Assembly (NCBI GenBank): GCA_945871755.1
Contig: CAMBWV010000013.1
Coordinates: 1-10,459, forward strand
Length of the DNA stretch: 10,459 nt
Source of the DNA: an uncultured Bacteroidales bacterium
GTDB taxonomy: Bacteria > Bacteroidota > Bacteroidia > Bacteroidales > Bacteroidaceae
Direction of reading: 5' to 3'
In this document: piece by piece, positions 6,652-10,459 of the stretch
How the letters are laid out: each line of letters begins with the position of its first letter
How positions within the stretch are numbered: position 1 is the stretch's first letter
Position numbers and translations under genes: made by a program
Notes under the pieces: generated by a model
Databases searched by the model: none
The model's input: only the letters and a program-made list of their open reading frames with translations
What the model was told of the DNA's origin: nothing

Positions 6652-7500
6652 TCAGAGCCAGGGCGACAGCGTGCGGCCTGCCTCCTCGTAGCCTTCGTTG
6701 TAGAGGTTGGTGAGTTTCACGGGGTCGTCTTCTAGGCGGCCTACTTCAATGGGTAGTTGCGGGCGGATGACTAGGATGCTGCCCTCGTCTTCTAGTCGTT
6801 CGATGAGTTCCAGTTGGCGGTTGTAGTAGGTGTGCATACGGCTGAGGACCATGCGCAGGCGGGGGTATTCGCCGTAGATAAACTTCGGGATGGTCAGGTT
6901 CTTGTCGGGCGCGCGGTAACCTCGGTTGCGCGTGGACACTACCACGTTGAAGGGATGGCCCGTGGCGATGGCGCGCTCGATGGGGATGGAATCGACAATG
7001 CCGCCGTCGAGCATCGGTTCGCCGTCCACGTCCACGATGGGACAGACGAAGGGCAGACTGCTCGAAGCCTTGGCAATCTGGATGAGGCGCTTGCGGTCGC
7101 TGCGCTCGGTGAGGTAGCACGCCTTGCCCGTGCGGGCATTCGTGGTGACCATCTCGAAGGTGGCAGGGTTCTGGAAGCAGGCATCGTAGTCGAAGGGCAG
7201 GACCTCGTTGGCCAGGCGGTCGTACATAAACTCGCGGTCGAGGATGCTGCGCTGGGTGACGAAGTATTTCAGGCCAATATATTCGTATTTCTGGAGCATG
7301 TCGATGTTGCTCTTCTTGGCTCGCCCGCGCTGCTGGCTGATATACGAAAGGCCATTGCAGGCACCCGCCGAAACGCCCACGGCATAGTTGAAATAGATAT
7401 GGTGGTCAAGGAGATAGTCGAGCACGCCGCTGGTAAAAACACCGCGCATACCGCCGCCTTCAAGGACGAGTCCCGTCTGTTTATCAAGGAGTTTGTTCAT
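6652..7500 (-). CDS. Patatin-like phospholipase / serine hydrolase
   Basis: A predicted cytoplasmic lipid acyl hydrolase of the bacterial patatin group (YjjU-like), 282 residues. All catalytic elements are present near the N-terminus: the oxyanion loop GGGMRG (15-20), nucleophile elbow GVSAG with Ser44, and catalytic Asp165 in the DGG motif (165-167). The SSSLPFVCP stretch just before Asp165 is also common in the family. No signal peptide or membrane segment is seen. ATG at 7500 is preceded by a -7 element on the same strand with a leader of about 26 nt. It is transcribed alone, convergent with the export operon and divergent from the peptidase genes. The natural substrate is not evident from sequence. 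Confidence 0.92.
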   Translation of the reverse strand: MNKLLDKQTGLVLEGGGMRGVFTSGVLDYLLDHHIYFNYAVGVSAGACNGLSYISQQRGRAKKSNIDMLQKYEYIGLKYFVTQRSILDREFMYDRLANEVLPFDYDACFQNPATFEMVTTNARTGKACYLTERSDRKRLIQIAKASSSLPFVCPIVDVDGEPMLDGGIVDSIPIERAIATGHPFNVVVSTRNRGYRAPDKNLTIPKFIYGEYPRLRMVLSRMHTYYNRQLELIERLEDEGSILVIRPQLPIEVGRLEDDPVKLTNLYNEGYEEAGRTLSPWL

Positions 7501-7532
7501 TTTCCTACCTATAATTTTCTATAAATGTGAGA

Positions 7533-7540
7533 CAAAGGTA
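7533..7540 (-). promoter_or_regulatory. -7 promoter element for the patatin-like gene
   Basis: On the minus strand this reads TACCTTTG, identical to the element before the TolC gene. It lies 33 nt upstream of the ATG. A clear -33 TTTG is not seen at normal spacing. Confidence 0.6.
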
Positions 7541-7563
7541 GATATTCTTTCGGAATTAATCCG

Positions 7564-7571
7564 TATTTTTG
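7564..7571 (+). promoter_or_regulatory. -7 promoter element for the peptidase genes
   Basis: TATTTTTG fits the TAnnTTTG consensus. It would start transcription near 7577 and give a leader of about 135 nt before ATG 7711. It stands back-to-back with the minus-strand element at 7533-7540. No convincing -33 partner is seen. Confidence 0.5.
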
Positions 7572-7621
7572 CAGTTAAGGAAACTTTATTCGTCTGGCCG
7601 CCTAGCTTCGGACGTGACTAA

Positions 7622-7687
7622 ATGCCTATAAAAAGGGGCTTTTGCGCGCCTTTGCCTTTGGCCATTCATGCACTTTCCTCACTCTAA
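7622..7687 (+). other. Possible 21-codon leader ORF before the Xaa-Pro aminopeptidase
   Basis: ATG at 7622 opens a 21-residue frame ending in TAA at 7685-7687, 23 nt before the main start. The peptide starts MPIKRGFCAPLPLA and contains three prolines, as M-P, A-P and L-P. An A-rich sequence (GACTAA) precedes its ATG. It may be translated as an upstream ORF, but no family or conservation can be judged here. Confidence 0.25.
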
Positions 7688-7710
7688 CTAACCCCTTATT
7701 TAACCCCAAA

Positions 7711-9111
7711 ATGCTCTTCTCCAAGAATACCTATACCGAGCGCCGCGCTCGGTTGCGCCAGTTGGTGGGCCACGGATTGATTGTCCTGATGGGCAACAAC
7801 GAGAGCCCGATGAACTACCCCGCCAATGCTTATAAGTTCCGTCAGGATAGTTCGTTCCTCTATTTCTTTGGCCAGCACCGCGATGGTCTCGTGGGCGTCA
7901 TTGATGCCGACAGCGGTGCCGAAACCCTGCTGGGCAATGAGATAGATATTGACGACATCGTTTGGTACGGCGAAGTGACCAGCGTTGTGCAGATGGCCGA
8001 GGAATGCGGCGTTGCCCATACGGCGCCGATGGCCGCCCTCACGGAAATGGTGGCACAGGCGCAGAAGGCGGGCCGCAAGGTGCACTTCCTGCCGCCCTAT
8101 CGTCACGAAACGATGCTTCGTCTGCACGACCTCCTGGGCATACACCCCTCGCAACAGCGCGATGCCGCCTCGCAGGAACTCATTCAGGCCGTCATCCAAC
8201 TGCGCCTCGTCAAATCGGCCGAGGAAATCGACGAACTGGAGCGCGCCGCCGCCATCGGTTATGAGATGCACACGACGGCCATGCGCCTCTGCCGCCCCGG
8301 CGTGACGGAAGCCTATATCGGCGGTGTGCTCGATGGCATTGCCGCAAGCCACGGCAGCATCGTTTCCTTCCAGAGCATCGTCAGTATGCACGGCGAAATC
8401 CTCCACGGTTATCCTTCGGCCCGTCCCCTCGAAGCTGGCCGCCTGCTGCTCTGCGACGCTGGAACCGAGACGCGCGAGCATTATTGCTCTGACCATACGC
8501 GCACCACGCCCATCTCGGGCATCTTCACCCAGCGACAGAAGGACATCTATAATATTGTGGTAGATTGCCACGACCTCGCCCTCACCCATGCCCGTCCCGG
8601 CGTGCGCTGGTGGGATGTTCACTACGATGTGTGCCGCCTGATGACCGACCGCCTCAAGGACCTCGGCCTGATGAAGGGCGACACCGAAGCTGCCGTACAG
8701 GCTGGCGCCCACGCCCTCTTCCTGCCCCACGGACTGGGCCACGCCATGGGCATGGACGTTCACGACATGGAAGGTCTCGGCCAAGTCTTCGTAGGCTACG
8801 ATGAAGAGACGCGCCCCAGCAGCCAGTTTGGCACAGCCTCTCTCCGCTTTGCGCGCCGTCTGGAAGAAGGCCACGTGGTCACCGACGAGCCCGGCATCTA
8901 TTTCATTCCCGCCCTCATTGACCTCTGGCGCAAGGAAGGCACGAACGCCGAGTTCCTCTGCTTCGACGAAATCGAGAAATTCAAGGATTTCGGCGGCATC
9001 CGCATCGAAGACGACGTGCTCATCACGAAGGACGGCTGCCGATTCCTCGGCGAGAAGCGCATCCCCTACCACGTGGACGAGGTGGAAGCCTTCCTCGCTG
9101 CCCGTGAATAA
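7711..9111 (+). CDS. pepP: Xaa-Pro aminopeptidase, M24B family
   Basis: A cytoplasmic metallopeptidase that removes an N-terminal residue preceding proline. The 466-residue protein has an aminopeptidase P N-terminal domain (about 1-165, with NYPANAYKFRQDSSFLYFFG). A pita-bread catalytic domain follows (about 175-455). All five dinuclear metal ligands are visible: Asp249 (CDAGTE), Asp261 (SDHTRT), His344 (HGLGHAMG), Glu393 (TDEPGIY) and Glu433 (RIEDD). Accessory histidines His233 (LHGYPS) and His351 (DVHD) are also present. ATG 7711 was chosen because it follows an A-rich leader and starts the conserved domain; a TTG at 7642 would add 23 unlikely residues. No signal peptide is seen. The exported peptidase gene follows after 57 nt, probably in one transcript. 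Confidence 0.95.
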   Translation: MLFSKNTYTERRARLRQLVGHGLIVLMGNNESPMNYPANAYKFRQDSSFLYFFGQHRDGLVGVIDADSGAETLLGNEIDIDDIVWYGEVTSVVQMAEECGVAHTAPMAALTEMVAQAQKAGRKVHFLPPYRHETMLRLHDLLGIHPSQQRDAASQELIQAVIQLRLVKSAEEIDELERAAAIGYEMHTTAMRLCRPGVTEAYIGGVLDGIAASHGSIVSFQSIVSMHGEILHGYPSARPLEAGRLLLCDAGTETREHYCSDHTRTTPISGIFTQRQKDIYNIVVDCHDLALTHARPGVRWWDVHYDVCRLMTDRLKDLGLMKGDTEAAVQAGAHALFLPHGLGHAMGMDVHDMEGLGQVFVGYDEETRPSSQFGTASLRFARRLEEGHVVTDEPGIYFIPALIDLWRKEGTNAEFLCFDEIEKFKDFGGIRIEDDVLITKDGCRFLGEKRIPYHVDEVEAFLAARE

Positions 9112-9168
9112 GGTCGCTTGCACCAACTGACCAACCCCGAATAACAACCCAAACAACAAAAAATAAAC

Positions 9169-10374
9169 ATGAAAAAAATTCAAGCAACTCTCCTGGCCGC
9201 CCTGTGCGCCCTGCCTGGTTTCGCTGCCAACAGCACAGCCAGCAACGACTCTCTCGTGTTCACCACGGTGATTGCCAACCCCGTTACGCCCATCAAGAAC
9301 CAGAACAACTCGGGTACTTGCTGGAGCTATTCGGCCCTGGCCTTCCTCGAGAGCGAAGTCATCAAGAAAGACCCCAAGAAGAAGGACATCGACCTTTGCG
9401 AATCCTTCCTCGTGAGCAAGACCTACACCGACCGCGCTGACCGCAACGTTCGCACCCACGGCGATGCCAGCTTCAGCCAGGGCGGTTCGTTCTACGACGC
9501 CATCTTCTGCATGGACCGCTACGGTCTGATTCCCGAAGGCCTGATGCCCTACCCCATGACGCTCTACGGAGATTCGCTGTTCAACTTCACCGCCTTCTTC
9601 CCGCCCATGGAGGCATATATCCACGCCATTTCCAAGAGCGATGCGAAGAAGATCAACCCCATCTGGAAGAAGAACGTACAGTCAATGCTCGACGGCTACT
9701 TTGGCGAGTGCCCCACGGAGTTCACGTACAAGGGCGTGAAATATACGCCGAAATCTTTCGTGAAGGATTACCTCAAGCTCGACCCCAACGACTACGTATC
9801 GCTCACCAGCTATACGCACCATCCTTTCTACAGCAGCTTCATCCTCGAAATCCAGGACAACTGGCGCTGGGCTAGCAGCTACAACCTGCCCCTCGACGAA
9901 TTTATGCGCGTGATGGACGAAGCCGTGAAGAATGGTTGGACCTTTGCATGGGGTGCCGACGTGAGCGAAGAAGGTTTCAGCCGTCGCACGGGCAAGAACC
10001 GTTGCGTGGCCACCGTACCCGACACAAAGGCTTCCGCTGGTGTGGGTAGCGACCAGAGCCGCTGGACGGGCGAGAAGGCTGGTGCCAAGATTTCTCAGGC
10101 CGATGCCGCTGGCGAAAAGGTCATCACTCAGGAAATGCGTCAGGAAGGCTACGACAACTGGACCACTACCGACGACCACGGCATGCAGATTTACGGTATT
10201 GCCAAGGACCAGAATGGCAAGGAGTACTTCATGATGAAGAACTCGTGGGGCGAATACGGTCCCTACAAGGGATTCTGGTATGTCAGCAAGCCCTACGTGG
10301 CCTACAAGACCATGAACATCATCATCAACAAGAACGCTATCCCCAAGGATATCCGCAAGAAACTCGGCATCTAA
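9169..10374 (+). CDS. Exported C1 family cysteine peptidase (bleomycin hydrolase/PepC-like)
   Basis: A papain-fold peptidase of 401 residues with a signal peptide (MKKIQATLLAALCALPGFAA, cleavage near residue 20), so it should act in the periplasm or beyond. The catalytic set is complete: Gln45 (oxyanion) and Cys51 in KNQNNSGTCWSYSALAFLES, His337 in DDHGMQIYG and Asn358 in MKNSWGE. The helical insertion between Cys and His, including the QGGSFYDAIFCMDRYGLIPEG segment, resembles the C1B (bleomycin hydrolase, aminopeptidase C) group rather than simple papains. No propeptide is apparent: the catalytic Cys lies only about 30 residues after the cleavage site, as in C1B. The start is preceded by an A-rich leader without a Shine-Dalgarno sequence. 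Exact cleavage specificity cannot be read from sequence. Confidence 0.93.
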   Translation: MKKIQATLLAALCALPGFAANSTASNDSLVFTTVIANPVTPIKNQNNSGTCWSYSALAFLESEVIKKDPKKKDIDLCESFLVSKTYTDRADRNVRTHGDASFSQGGSFYDAIFCMDRYGLIPEGLMPYPMTLYGDSLFNFTAFFPPMEAYIHAISKSDAKKINPIWKKNVQSMLDGYFGECPTEFTYKGVKYTPKSFVKDYLKLDPNDYVSLTSYTHHPFYSSFILEIQDNWRWASSYNLPLDEFMRVMDEAVKNGWTFAWGADVSEEGFSRRTGKNRCVATVPDTKASAGVGSDQSRWTGEKAGAKISQADAAGEKVITQEMRQEGYDNWTTTDDHGMQIYGIAKDQNGKEYFMMKNSWGEYGPYKGFWYVSKPYVAYKTMNIIINKNAIPKDIRKKLGI

Positions 10375-10391
10375 AATCCGAAACAAATCGT

Positions 10392-10448
10392 GCCCTCCGC
10401 AGCAGGCGTGCTCCAGACCAGGAGCCTCCCGTTGCGGAGGGCTTTTTT
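10392..10448 (+). terminator. Intrinsic terminator after the cysteine peptidase gene
   Basis: GCCCTCCGCA (10392-10401) pairs perfectly with TGCGGAGGGC (10433-10442), followed directly by six T (10443-10448). The 31-nt loop holds an inner stem, GCTCC (10410-10414) with GGAGC (10421-10425), around AGACCA. It begins 17 nt after the stop codon. Confidence 0.9.
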
Positions 10449-10459
10449 ATGTAACTACT

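Noticed and set aside
7696..9624. 642-codon minus-strand open frame spanning pepP and part of the cysteine peptidase gene
   Set aside because: It is antisense to two genes with complete catalytic motifs, crosses their boundary, and shows no recognisable domain. It is a by-product of GC-rich codon use.

Overview
The window looks like chromosomal DNA from a fairly GC-rich member of the Bacteroidales (Bacteroidota), possibly a Prevotellaceae-like lineage. The evidence is TAnnTTTG-type -7 promoter elements, A-rich leaders without Shine-Dalgarno sequences before most starts, and a Bacteroidota-style lipoprotein signal on the adaptor protein. The species cannot be named from the sequence alone.

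Layout. Positions 1-82 hold a very GC-rich 22-bp tandem array. It abuts the 3' part (82-276) of a membrane-protein gene with no visible start. Positions 438-6445 carry a complete tripartite ABC export system on the plus strand: a TolC-type outer-membrane factor, an HlyD-type lipoprotein adaptor, an ATPase with two fused nucleotide-binding domains, and two ABC-2 permeases overlapping by ATGA. A 21-bp AT-rich tandem array (2677-2785) sits between adaptor and ATPase and splits the cluster into 2 + 3 genes. A long perfect hairpin (6475-6516) closes the operon. Beyond it is a palindrome-rich convergent intergenic region.

On the minus strand, 7500-6652 encodes a patatin-like serine hydrolase. Its promoter (7540-7533) lies back-to-back with a plus-strand promoter (7564-7571) for a proteolysis pair: an M24B Xaa-Pro aminopeptidase (7711-9111) and an exported C1-family cysteine peptidase (9169-10374). 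The pair ends at a strong intrinsic terminator near the window's end.

How the genes work together. The five-gene export set is self-sufficient. The two permeases and the double ATPase form the inner-membrane pump, the lipoprotein adaptor bridges the periplasm, and the TolC protein opens the outer membrane. The arrangement matches the YbhG-YbhFSR type of drug, cation or lipophile exporter, but the substrate is not evident and no regulator gene is present. The two peptidases fit peptide breakdown in the envelope followed by proline-peptide trimming in the cytoplasm.

No clearly new biological system is visible. The best second looks are the two tandem arrays, the decayed or start-less membrane gene, the complementary asymmetry of the fused ATPase, and the small leader ORF before the Xaa-Pro aminopeptidase.
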